This document shows positions 37,078-48,734 of a DNA stretch of 64,000 nt, piece after piece; positions within the stretch are counted from its first letter, which is position 1; each line of letters begins with the position of its first letter. The stretch is from Kalaharituber pfeilii (taxonomy: Eukaryota; Ascomycota; Pezizomycetes; Pezizales; Pezizaceae). The position numbers and the translations under genes are program-made. The stretch is taken from contig WHUZ01000089.1 in assembly GCA_015179045.1 (NCBI GenBank), positions 124,001 through 188,000 of the forward strand. Reading direction: 5' to 3'. The notes under the pieces are model-generated. The model was not told the DNA's origin and made no database searches. It saw nothing but the letters and a program-made list of their open reading frames with translations.

Positions 37078-37220
37078 CCCCCCCCCCGGCTCTCGCCCTT
37101 CTTCCCCATCCCCTCTCCCTTCCCATCCATCCCTCCCGTCGCTCTCCTCCCCCTCCCCCTCCCCCTCCCCTCCCCCTCCCCTCTCCCCCCTCCCCCCTCC
37201 CCCTCCCCCCTCCCCCCTCC
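37078..37220. repeat. polypyrimidine CCCCT/CCCTC tract
   Basis: The plus strand is nearly pure C and T, mostly repeated CCCCCT and CCCTCC words. It lies about 900 bp upstream of the start codon at 38123 and may be part of that gene's promoter or leader. Pro-rich and Gly/Glu-rich ORFs over it are compositional. Confidence 0.7.
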
Positions 37221-38122
37221 CAATTCCTCCCTCAGCCCATTGGCTTTCTTCTCTTCGTTCCTTCGTTTCCCTTTTGTCTTCGATCTCTGCTTGTGCTGCC
37301 CTCCCTCCAACCCACCCTAATCCATCCCAGCCAATTTCCAGGACCGGGAGCAGGCCTCGAGTGCTCGTCAACAGGTACACGCTGATACGACGCGCTTCTC
37401 TTCTCTTGCTGCCCTTCCTCGGAGCATCCCTACCAGCATATCGCCCCAGAGCCAGTAGCGAGCTTTGTCGAGACAAGTGACGCAGCAGTTGCTTATTGGG
37501 GGGCGTGGATATCAATCTGCATATACATAAATCTTCGCTTCTCAAGGTCTTTCCTTTTCCTCAACTGCTGCTGTGCTGGGGTGCCTTCAACAATTCCTGG
37601 CCAGTCCTTTGCTCTTCGAGACATTCATTTGCCCTTTTTGAGCATTACCTTTTTTTCTTTTCTTTTTTCTCGTGGTGGATTTGACGAATCCGCATTGCTA
37701 AATAGCGTCTTTGCGAGCTCTGCTGGCATAGCTATCTCCAATTTAGTCTCGGGACTACTTCTCCAATCGTATTCTGCAAGCAAAGGAGGAAAAAAAAAAA
37801 AGTTAAACCCCTGCTGGCCATTGATATCAGTCTGCTTTGGGCCATCGCTCCCTCTGCAGGTTCTCTTTAAGAAGTCACATTACAAGTACAGCCGCAGCCA
37901 AAGCAATTTGGTCACCTCAAGTATTTGGTACATAGCCATCACTGGAGCTATTCTATTGGCTGTAATCGATATAGGTCGCTGACTCTTTCGTCATTCAGCT
38001 TCGGAGTACAGCTATCACACTGTCCATGGTTTTGATCTTTTGCAGAAATATTTAGATTTGCCCATCTCTTTCTCAGCGCCGATCCAACCCTTCGATACTG
38101 CCTGTACCAGCTCTGTTCACCT

Positions 38123-39563
38123 ATGACCCAACCACATCGTGGACTTCCGCCTCCTGTGGCCATGACACTACCTTCAACCTCACAGACATCGAGTATAGGG
38201 CCTATACCACCCCATATATGGCAAAGTTCATCAGAGGAGACGGTACGAAGCCTGTTGCAGATCAGAACTGAGGAAGAGCGGCATGCTTCTGAGCAGCAAA
38301 GGACAAAGCAGGAAGAATTACGGTTAGAGACACGAAGAACAGAACTAAGCATGCTGAGAGAAGCTCTTCAAAGTGGAATGCCAAGCCCCTTGGTGGCCCT
38401 TATGTTTGCAGGCACGGGAAACCTCCGGGGAGTTGGGACTGAGATCATTCAGGGCTACATTGCGGACCTTCAGCACCAGCATCGTACCCAGCATGGCCCT
38501 CCACCTCCAACTCCTGAGTTGCGAAGAGAGACACGTTTGATAGGACAGGCGCCTCATAATTCAGCTCCCCATCACACTCAACCAATGCCCCCCCAGTGGC
38601 AGGGCCGGGCCCAGGGACTTCTTGGGATCATCAATCAGGGTTTTCGACATATGGCGCAAGAGGAAGCAGTTCTAGGTCCTCACAGTCAGGCCCATCGCAG
38701 CCTGGAGCTCCCCCACCACAAGGCCCACAGCCACATAGGGCATCTCTACCACGGATAAACATGAGCGAGATGCAAGCACCGAAATCCGGACAACTACCTA
38801 CTCCGAATCCGGTACTGCATCCTTCCCCAATGCCGCATCCTACTCCACAAGCGCCCGCTCCGGCACCTGAGGTGCCCCCTGCTACTCAGTCCCAAGGGAT
38901 CTATTTTCACCATTGGCAGCCCCCGAATAGTCAGGCTGGTGGCCAGACCCCAGTACAACGAGCAAGTTCTCCACAGAGACAGCTCGGATCTCCATTTACC
39001 CATCTTCCTCCCTCTCATTTGTCAGGGTCAGAGGTTTCTAGCTCGCCCAAGCGGCGAAAAACCACCTCGGGGCAGCCTTACTCCCCACCCTATCAAATTA
39101 CTACTGCTTCCGGCGTGACGCCTGCAAGAAGACGAGCACATTCTCGGCAACGAAGCGAGTCTGCGTCGACGAGCGTCAGACCATTTGATCCGTATCACAG
39201 GCCAACCATCACCACTACCACAAGCCGCCCGAGGAGGTCAGAGGGACAGGGTGACGAGCATTCCGGCGGGCCCTCTTCTGGTGATGGGCCCATTCAATTA
39301 CCAGCAGATGCTGGGAGCGGGTTACAACAAGGATCCGGACAGGAGCCAGGGGGCTGCCGCCTCCAGCCTCAGCACAACAACAGCAACAGCTACAGTCGCA
39401 GCAGCAGCAACAACAACAACAGCAGCAGCAGCAGCAGCAATCACATCAACCGCCTTCTAGGCCATATTCGGCTGGTCCAGACAGGACTAGAGACCTGCCA
39501 TATCCTGGGCCTCCTGGTGGTGAAGGGGGCCAACTTCCTCAAGGTGGAAATGGACGTCACTGA
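38123..39563 (+). CDS. Pro/Gln-rich conserved fungal protein, frame switches in 3' half
   Basis: The coding signal starts at ATG 38123 (MTQPHRGLPPPVAM). A helical, coiled-coil-like segment (RTEEERHASEQQRTKQEELR) is followed by MLREALQSGMPSPLVALMFA and a Pro-rich region. Near 38590 the plausible protein moves to another frame (GFSTYGARG ... GIYFHHWQPPNSQAGG ... SPKRRKTTSGQ ... RRRAHSRQRSES). It moves again near 39275 (GPFNYQQMLGAGYNKDPDRS), and again near 39350 into a polyglutamine tract ending SRPYSAGPDRTRDLPYPGPP and a stop at 39561-39563. No GT-AG pair explains the switches neatly, and each lies by a short homopolymer (C7 at 38588-38594, GGG, G5). Either the assembly carries single-base errors or the gene is damaged. 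The motif IYFHHWQPP is one I associate with uncharacterised ascomycete proteins. The SPKRRK and RRRAHSRQR basic clusters and low complexity suggest a nuclear regulatory protein; this is inference. Confidence 0.6.
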
Positions 39564-42500
39564 AGCTGTGACGGCGGAAGAATGAATACAAGATCTGCAT
39601 ATCCCCATAGTTGCAATTCGAAAGTTCACCGTTCTACGTTTCGGAGTTTTTTTGGACCTCATTCGCAGCTCTATGAAGTGCCATCCGTGCTCTCGACTTG
39701 AGCGGGTGACTGTAAAATACTACATTCTTGTATCCTCTATTCTCCATATTTCCCTCAAGTTTCACTTGCATGTATACGGTATCTGTCCGTTTTATTTTCT
39801 TGGTATACATAACTTTGGGTGTACTGGGACACTTGTTTTTTCCTTCTTTGAAAGCTTTGGACAGCGGGATTTCCTAGGATTATTTACCAATCCTCCTGAT
39901 GCACTCAATAAGCATTTACCTCAAAGATGGCCTGGCGGTGCCATTGCAGAAAACGAAAACCGTTTGGTTCTTCGTTTTCCTTTACATTTTCCTTCTGTTC
40001 TTCTCTTTTTATTTCATTTTTCAGGGTTTGAATCCAAAATATGGGGAGGCGTATGGTTTGATTGTCATTTTCTTCATTTTTGTTCTTTTCCAGTTATTCA
40101 TCTATTTTATGCTCTCTATTTACTTTCAGTTTCTTTCTCCAGTTATTGATTGATCCAATATCTTCTCCGCTTTGCCCAGCACCAGATTTTTCGTCTGGGC
40201 CTTATTCATTTCGCCTCTTACATCATGGGTGTTTTTTTTTTCCTTTTCATATCATCATCCTGGTTGGTTCTTCACTTCTCCTGTATCATATTTTGATTTT
40301 GTTGGTGCTCTTTATCCTTCATTCATGTGCCCACGGTACGTTCACACGGGTTGTTCTGATTTTCACTTCATCTTCGCCCACATTTTACTCCATCCTGGCA
40401 TATGTATTCAGTCCCCCCACTGGAATATGAAAAAAAAAAACAGAAGCAACGAGGGGGCCCACCTAACTGCTTATTTTCATTTTTCTCTTCTGTTTCATAT
40501 CCGACAAGCGGGCACGGTACTATGTAGTATCAGCGCGGATCAATACGTGCACACTCGACGTGTTGCTATACTCTTACTATATATACTACAGCTGGTACAG
40601 CATGCTCTTTGGAGGACGCCGTGGTGTATCAGGGTCCTATATTAGGGGAACACAAAAAAAAAAAAGGAATTTAGCCATTTCGCTGGGCGTTTGCGAGAAT
40701 GTGATTTGTGTGCATTTTGTGCGGAGTTCTTGGTGAATGGAGTGGATAATGAAACTAGAGTGGACATGGACTATTTCGTATGCTTACTATTGTTGTAGGT
40801 GAGGCATGGAAAAAGGCATTAGTTGGAATTAGGTACTTTGTTTGCGGCTCCCTTTCGAATTTCGTAAAATTGGCACAGCGACAAGTAACCGGTGGTGAAT
40901 TCAAATGAAAAATTATCACCCTCCATAAGCTCCAAAACCCAAATAAATCTAGCGAACGTGAAATTTTTTTTTCTAGCTTCTTCTCGATCAAGTGCCAGAA
41001 AAAAAATAAAATAAAATAATAAAATAAAATAAAATTAAAAATAAATAAATAAATAAATAGAATAAACTCAAATAAAATTAATCAACTGCTCTGTTTATTT
41101 GTTTACTTTTCTGTATTCCTTTTTGTGCAAAAACATAATATTTCTGAGCAGCCCAATTCGCAATTGTTGATTCGTCTCACGCATTTTGCTTTCCCTCTTT
41201 CTCCGTCCTACCGCCGCCAACGTATTTTCAAAAAGATTCTTTGACTGAAATTGAACTCCTGCGTGGCCCATATGTATGAATTGAAACTGCAAGAAGTAGC
41301 AACCTATGCACATACGTATGTAAAGAGTATGTAATGTACTTATAGTACGTAAGTTGTGTGTAGGATTGCGGGGTCGTTTTGATACACACGTAACGGCTTC
41401 ATTCTTTCGTTTCGAAACGGGTTAAAAGTTCCCCCATATATTATTTATGGACCCCCCCAATTTCTTTTTACTTGACAGTTCTGTCAGTGTATGCGTATGT
41501 CATGAGACTATGCGTATGTGGCGTTCGGGAGGGGTATTTAAGTGGCAATCGGATTGGATTGGATTGCGATTGCTGTAGCAACCAACGGTATGTGTTAGGT
41601 GGCATAAGTTAAAAAAGGTGCAGTACTCCGTACCTGTACCTACTACTACATTTAACTTTCGAATTTATTCCCCATAGGTACACACTCTGCATTAGATCCA
41701 AAAATAAAATGAATTAAAGTTAAACAATCAAAAATAGGGAGTTAGAGTCTTTTTCTCTTCCCCAGTTGCTCCCATGCACATCCTCTTTCTCCAGTGTGAC
41801 TTCTCTGAGGAAACAATTCTTCTTCAGAGTCAATGGAAATGAAAGAACAGGTGAATATATATCAAGGAACATATAGTAAACATATGCAGTCTGCAATCAA
41901 GTACTAATTAGTTGGTCGCATATACAGTATGTAGGTCAAGTAAGTGAGGCCTCTGCACTGTGCTGCACGCGCTGCCGTTCAGAAAGTTTCAAAAAGAAAT
42001 TCTGCAGATACAAACAAAACTTAAAAAACAAAACCAGAACTTACAGTATAAAAAATATTTGCGTGTCTTCTGTTTCTGTGTTCGATGGATGTAAATGTGT
42101 GGGGGGATAGTAGCGGATGCAGATCGTGTCTAAGTATAGGGGAATTTTATACTTCTAGCACTAAATTACAGATATGTATACTTGGAATGGGCATTGCCGC
42201 CCGGCGTTGGTACTCATGTGCCTCCAGGAATTCAACTGCATCAATTGAGTTTTTATTTTGTGCATTCAGACGGGCAGGCAGGCAGCAAGGGAGGTACACA
42301 TGTACTGTTTTTCATTTGCTCGATGTACATATCCCGTGCCCAACCTTCTGCAGGATCCCGATCCGGAATATCCATCGATAGGTGTTAGTTAATTGTACCA
42401 ACATACAGATAACTCGCATTCTACATCTCTCTCTTCTGGCAACACGGATCGCTGAAGGTAAGGAAGTGAGCTATACATATTCATAACAACGTACATAGAT

Positions 42501-42710
42501 GTAAGGCGTTGTATAGGATTCATGTTTAAACTGAGTCTGGAGGTAGCGCACAGATCAGCACTCCCCCACCCTGGCCCCTTTTGTTATCGATAGTGACCGA
42601 CGCGGCGGGCCGGAAAAATTCGCAACGTGAGGAATATAATGAGAGGGAAGCCATGTGGTTTACAACGAGGTTGTTCAGGTTGATTTGGGGCCGGCAGGTA
42701 ATCCTGCATG

Positions 42711-42867
42711 AGTTGACCTACTCGCTACCAGCATAAAGTTTCGCGCAAGTGTGTAGTTGCAAGGACCGTGCGAGGGATCTGTCCGACTGTAAAAATCCTT
42801 TCTACACAGACCACTCCAACTGTCGCGCTTGTGCGAAACTTTATGCTGGTAGCGAGCAGTTAAGTTG
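42711..42867. mobile_element. foldback/MITE, about 155 bp
   Basis: Left arm 42711-42768 and right arm 42815-42867 are inverted copies sharing CTCGCTACCAGCATAAAGTT followed by TCGCGCAAG versus TCGCACAAG. Arms are about 45-50 bp with a loop of under 60 bp. There is no coding capacity. The structure fits a miniature inverted-repeat transposon. Confidence 0.75.
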
Positions 42868-44406
42868 TATATCAATATCAAAAATGGGTGCACATGTGGG
42901 AGATTGTGTAGCTAGCTCCATATGCTTGTTCCCAGGGTTGAGTGGGGGCAGCGGGACGTTAACCTGTTGGCGGCAGTTTCAAACCGTTGCGTCTAACGTC
43001 CTGACACCAACCCTATATTCCTCACTCTATTAGAGCAGGGGGGAGTGATCTACGTAATCTGAATTCCAAAACGGGCTTGCTCGATGCATGAGTCCAGGTT
43101 GGTGCACCCGTTTCATGTCAATCCCCAACCGATATGTTGTGTTATGATCCTGATTATTACCGAAGGATCCATCCATAACCCAGTTCAGATCTGGCTGGCA
43201 ATACCAGGTGTCTTTACATCTATGAGTGCGCACCCGCAGGATATTGCTCTCCCTTCATATATATACAAAATCCATAATCGGCCGCTTCCGTATTGAGGCA
43301 AAACAACCTTGCCGTGGCTTGTAAAGGCTGCCCAGTCGTCTCGAAGCCACATCCATATCAATAATTGGTGTGTCTGGGGTGACATGTAAGTAACTAGGGT
43401 TGATGGTATATATAAAACTCCACACAGGTTCAATTAGTGTAGCCGTTGCCATTTTGGCTAGTCTGGTTGCCATCTTGGCTATCATTTATTGCACTAGAAA
43501 CAGGAAGTGTGAAGTAATCGAAACTCAGCCGTAGTACAAGTGACAGCGCCTGTGGTTATCTAGCCAGCGTAGCTGCCATCTGACGTCCGAATACAATCGC
43601 AGATTTCAGTTAGAATCGCGGAGGAAACTCTGTTGTTTGGGGCACCAGTGAGTAGTACCTGAGGCTAGTTTCAATAGAAGACGATTATTGATCCAATGTA
43701 ATTTCATGATTATGAAAACGCAGTCCAGTTATTTCTTGCTTCACACTTAATCGCGCAATTGTAACCCCTCATTCATCTAGCCTCAGTTGCTTCTGTTCTA
43801 GCCTTAAGGTTTATCCTAATGATACCGTAATTGCGCCTATGTAGCACCACTGTAACAGAGCGAGTGCCTAGATCCAAAATGGTATTATCGTCTTCATTGT
43901 CCGCCTTCTATCAAAAACACACAAGAAAGTTATTCTGTATATATATAAGATGTGAATATATATACCTATGGCCTTAAGAGTTTCTATTCCTTGAGGCACG
44001 ATTCAGAGCTGCTGACAATTCTGATAACTATTGTTTGTATATACACATGCATTTACAATTCCCCCGTTGCTCCGAGCCCTGTAAAATTGGATGCATAAGG
44101 GGTACTCACGCATAAAGTAGCAATAGATATATTAGATATTGGCTTTCCCCAGAGTAGTATATGTTAACGAGTCTGTATATTTCCCTAACTATAGGGCCCA
44201 CCTATCCTAGGCGGAAATATTTCATAGCCTAGCCTATCCCTGTTCTCTGCGATGTTAGGATAGGCTTTGCACTGTATGCACAAAGGGCAGTATAGCGTAA
44301 GTATCATACTCAATTAATAGCAGCTGTACATGCATTAATAATGCTTCAGACGTCAAAGAAAGCCTAGTTTGGCACAGATTGGGTGAATAGATATACTTAA
44401 TATATA

Positions 44407-44714
44407 CTTAATACCAGTATAAATACCGGAACACCAGGGGTTGTCGGCAAGGGTGGCGAAGTGGTCTGTGTGTTGTACATAGGGAGCTGTAGCAAGGGAG
44501 TGGGACTCGCTGAGTGCAGATATTTTTCTTATCTTCTAGAAAGCATGCCTAGACGTATGGTTGCCGAAATTGCTGCTAATGGAGGACACACAAATGGAGT
44601 CGTAGTAATTCATGTATTTACCTCTTAAATATTCAATTCAAAAACTGGCGTTGTTCCCTAGCCCATACCCCAGTCGGCACCCCCTGGTGTTCCGGTATTT
44701 ATGCTGGTATCAAG
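44407..44714. mobile_element. foldback/MITE, about 308 bp
   Basis: Left arm 44407-44447 (CTTAATACCAGTATAAATACC then GGAACACCAGGGG) and right arm 44671-44714 are inverted copies with a few mismatches (CCCCTGGTGTTCCGGTATTT, then ATGCTGGTAT). The interior is non-coding. The arms are unrelated to those of the other foldbacks here, so it is a separate family. Confidence 0.7.
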
Positions 44715-47700
44715 TAGATCGGTTATAACACCTAAGGCACCCCAATCCTGAATGCTAATTATCTAGGTTAGTGAATTTATATAAATGAACGAAGCTCATG
44801 CTGGCTATATCCTGAATTAACAAATATGGAATGGTGAATGTGCCCTGCATATAATGCATGAATGTTGGTGCAGAGCTGCTGGAGTCTAGAGCTGCTCCAT
44901 ACGTAAACATTGCTACCTTGCTTATTATGTGATTATCTATTTCAGTAGCACCAGTCAAGTGTTGGACAATTTTTGAGCCTACTGTATTTCAACTTCGATG
45001 CATGGGCGCGAGTAAGGTGCATAGATTTTCCGCATTTTCCCTGCGACTTTCTATCTTTCAAAGACCCTCTCAAGATGAAACCTGCCGGAATGTAAGTTCA
45101 TAATTTGTACGAGCGGACCCAGCTTATGAGTTTGGTATTGCGCTGACTGTGAATCGAGAATTGGGCACGAGACTAATCGAAGTCTTCCTTTCTTCCACGG
45201 AGGATTAGTTGAGTAATGATGTCCTTAAAGCCTACGCAGCCTCACACAATTGACAGCTAAAAACATTACATAATACCTATGATGGCTAAACCCGTACCAT
45301 CATGTTTGATACAGGGGAAAGATTTGTGGGAGGAGTAAACTTCCCCGGTATGGAAACAAAATTATGCTTCAGTGAACTAGATAGTAGTTATCGTGAAATC
45401 ATCCTGGATTATAGCATGTAAGTGCGTTGGAGAGGTCTGTCCGTAATGTCAGCGATAGGAACTGATAATGTGCATTACCAGAGATGCCTGTGGATATTTC
45501 TCCGGCTACCAAGATTATCCACACCACAGCAATCAGCCACATGCATTCCATACCATCCCGACTTGCTGCCGTTTATGTCCAGGGATTGTACTGAGTTAAG
45601 CCTATCAGAGAGTTTATTCGAATATAACAACCTCACCCATGCCAGTCGCTCTCCGGGTAATTGCAATTGCGCAATTGCCGAATCATGGAGGAGGCAAAGC
45701 TTAGGGGTAGGATGTTAAACTGACTGCCATTTCTAGAGATGTATGGAAATAACTGCTACGGTACCGCTATGATACCATGCTCCATTACCTGATCTTCATA
45801 TGTCATGAGACCAACTATCACACGGCTTGGGTATTTCAATAATGTAGTGTGGATGCAGCGTCCTTCTTTGGTCAAGGATGCTTTGGCGTCAAACACCTTC
45901 AGAAACCGTAGGAGTCAGTGGAATATGTGTTTCAAGCGGAATGTAATCAGTGTATAGATATCTGGAGTATGCTCAATGGTAAAACTACCTAATATCTGAA
46001 TTTAGAGCTTCTTTCGCAACTTGGTCGGGGCCTGAGCCTGCAGCTTTCCTTCCGACCGCGGCATACCATTTCAAGAGGTTGACCTCAAAACAATTCCCCA
46101 CATGAGAGTTGCCGTTCAAGCATGAGCCCAAAAACCGATCGCCATGATCCTATAGCTATAACATAAGTACTCACAATTGCGCTTTGTCCCGGAGCCAATA
46201 GTAACGTTCTATTCCGCTCCCCAAGCAGACCATTTCCCATCATGGATATCAACATCCTAATCGGGTAGTCGACGTGCTTGTGTAGCCTTGCTAAGCCAGC
46301 TCGAGTCAAAACCGGGATGCCGTGCCAAGATTCAAATACCAAGTCCTCGATATAAAACAAATTTATGATGATCTGACACACAACAACCGCAGCAGGTCTG
46401 GGGTACTGCAGGGCAGCTACTACGGAAATAAGCAAGCAAGAGACGACGGCAGCGTGCTGTCATGATAATACATATATGGCGATCAAGGAGGAACATATTA
46501 ATGCTCAACCCACCATGGAATATTAGACCACTAGGACGAACAACTGTTGAAATTAATCCTTCTCCTCCCTGCTTGCTGCCCTACTACCAAAATCTGTTCA
46601 TTCTGTGCCATCATGCGTGTCACATATACCTGCTTAGAAGATACCATTAGGTACTTATATGTTTACGTGCAATCAATGAAGCGTCGCTGAAACTGTGGCT
46701 TGCGCAATTGTCTTCTATCAGTTGTCGAGCGGGCGTCGCGAGCTCGGAACATGTTGGGGGGAGGGGGACGATTAAAGACAAGCGAGGCTTCACGATCCTT
46801 TGTCACGAGTAATTTACCTAATTCATGGGCAATGATCGCCTGCTGTGAGACTAATGATCGCCCAGTTAGGGCGACCATTGCGACAGCTGTCTCACAAGCG
46901 CAGGATCGAATTGGAACCACATGCTGAGAAAACGTGGTTGAAGGGCCACGCCCCCGCAAGCTGCCGATGTGCCACATGCTATTGGGGAACAATATCAATG
47001 CTCTAGGACAGCGGGGTTGAAGCGATGCATGTTCAATGATGAATGTTATACATGGGCCTGTTTTATATATGTAGAATGACATAAAGGCGGGAACTTGCTG
47101 GCATCAGAGTTGTTGAAACATCCGATGAATTAGGAAAAGATCTACTGACTTCCTGAACAGGTATCCGATCTGGGCTAAAATGGTGGCAAGTTTGCGTAAA
47201 TTCAGTTCAAATATATTGCACCAATTAACTTGTCTAAGATACAGTGCCAATTTATACGGCATATCGCGAAAGTGGGAAGCAAGCTGTGAAAAGTACTGAA
47301 TGGAGCCGTGCGTGCTTCAGAGATTTAAGAGCGGCTCAGGTTGTGTCTGAGATAGCCCACACCAATTGATATGATGCTGTATCGCGAGCTCGCAGTGAAG
47401 AAGCACAACGTGGGCAGGGTTTAGCCTTGCCCCGGTAGAGTTACCCGTGGTTAATTACTGCAGCTGCGGTATGGCATAAAGTGCATAGATATGAGGACGG
47501 TGTATGGGCAAGAGGACTAGACGGTGTACATGCATATCTAGCATTATCCACCGGACATACCGGACAAGACAAACTGGTCTTACGGAGTGCTGGTGATGGC
47601 AGAGATTCAGGAACCAAGTGTCGTCATAATCAGGGAAAACAGGGATTAGATTAGTACATATTTTATCAAGCCGTCTTGAAGTCAGTTCATCCCGTCTTTC

Positions 47701-48734
47701 TCTTCTGGGCACCGCCAACTACTGATAAAAAATCCTTTATTCGCTTCCCCATGAATTACTGCGCTCGCGCAGGCAGTGTATACCTGTTATACTGCCCATT
47801 ATGAGAAGTGATTTATCCCGGACTGAAGGCGGATCGTCTCTTGCAGCATGCAATAAATCATGGTAGAACTCCTGCGCCGCAAGACTGCTTTTCAGAAGGT
47901 ATTCCAGTTGTTGTCATGGCAACCTGTATGGAGAGGCGGGAGTGATACCCCGCACCACTCTGGTCACCAGCTTAGCACCACACGACCGAAAACTGCTCCT
48001 CTGTCACAAGTTTCCCGTTCAAAATGTAAATTCTTTTTCATACTAATACGCCAATGCACATAGTGCATTAGAGTTTTTTCCCAACTACCATGTCATGTGG
48101 TGTATCTGCTTCTATGTTTGGCTTTATATCTGAATCTCTACAAGAGGATTGCCTTGGCAATAATTGGATTTTATTGTAAATCGATGTAGATTAGCTAGCT
48201 GGCTAACTGTACTGGACTGCAACTGTAGCCTTGAACCAAAGCTCCGACCTTCCTCTCCCCGCCGTGAACAGGAAACCCGACCGTCTCTCAAAAGAGCGGT
48301 TTAGGAAAAGTACATGTAGAATTTGATTAGCTTCATGAGTTCTAGTGTAGGATGATAAATGAGGCTGCTGACATTGGCGAAGCATTTACCCTGAATGGCT
48401 TCGGATTGGGAATCTCATGGGATCATGGTAAGGAAACTGGATTGAATTTAGACTGATTGGACATACAACAACTCAACCTTGCAAGGTCAAAGATACCTAA
48501 ATAACGTGTAATAAATAATATAAAATATCCTAACATTCAGGCGTTTTTATGCCTTGCGGGTAATGGTATGCTTTCGATGCATGAGAGCTTATACCTCTAC
48601 TATATTCAATGCATCTGATGTGTATATCCAAAGATCAGTATCAATAAGGAATTTCGAACGCAGCAAGCCACCAATTCTCAACTACAATTTCCTGTTCCAG
48701 CGCATCGCCCAGCATCCGGGGACGAGAACACACA

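Larger units (their letters stand above)
25556..38122. other. 12.5-kb gene desert
   Basis: No gene could be supported. The first kilobase is T-rich and should hold the 3' region of the RabGAP gene. Notable contents are listed separately: homopolymers at 26338-26401 and 28041-28085, a weak coding trace at 28632-29056, a MITE at 29272-29407, and purine/pyrimidine tracts at 36318-36490 and 37078-37220. Other ORFs are short and featureless. The last 600 bp probably contains the leader of the gene at 38123. Confidence 0.5.
39564..48734. other. 9-kb gene-free stretch
   Basis: No supported gene. The first kilobase is T-rich and probably holds the 3' untranslated region of the upstream gene. AT-rich simple sequence (AAATA/AATAA) lies at about 41000-41065. 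Two foldback elements, at 42711-42867 and 44407-44714, are listed separately. Remaining ORFs are short and show no domain. Confidence 0.5.

Noticed and set aside
36243..37545. Phe-rich and Gly/Glu/Arg-rich ORFs
   Set aside because: They are translations of the purine and pyrimidine tracts.
46085..46435. 116-aa minus-strand ORF with hydrophobic start
   Set aside because: No ATG context, domain or neighbouring exon supports it, and composition resembles the other random ORFs in the desert.
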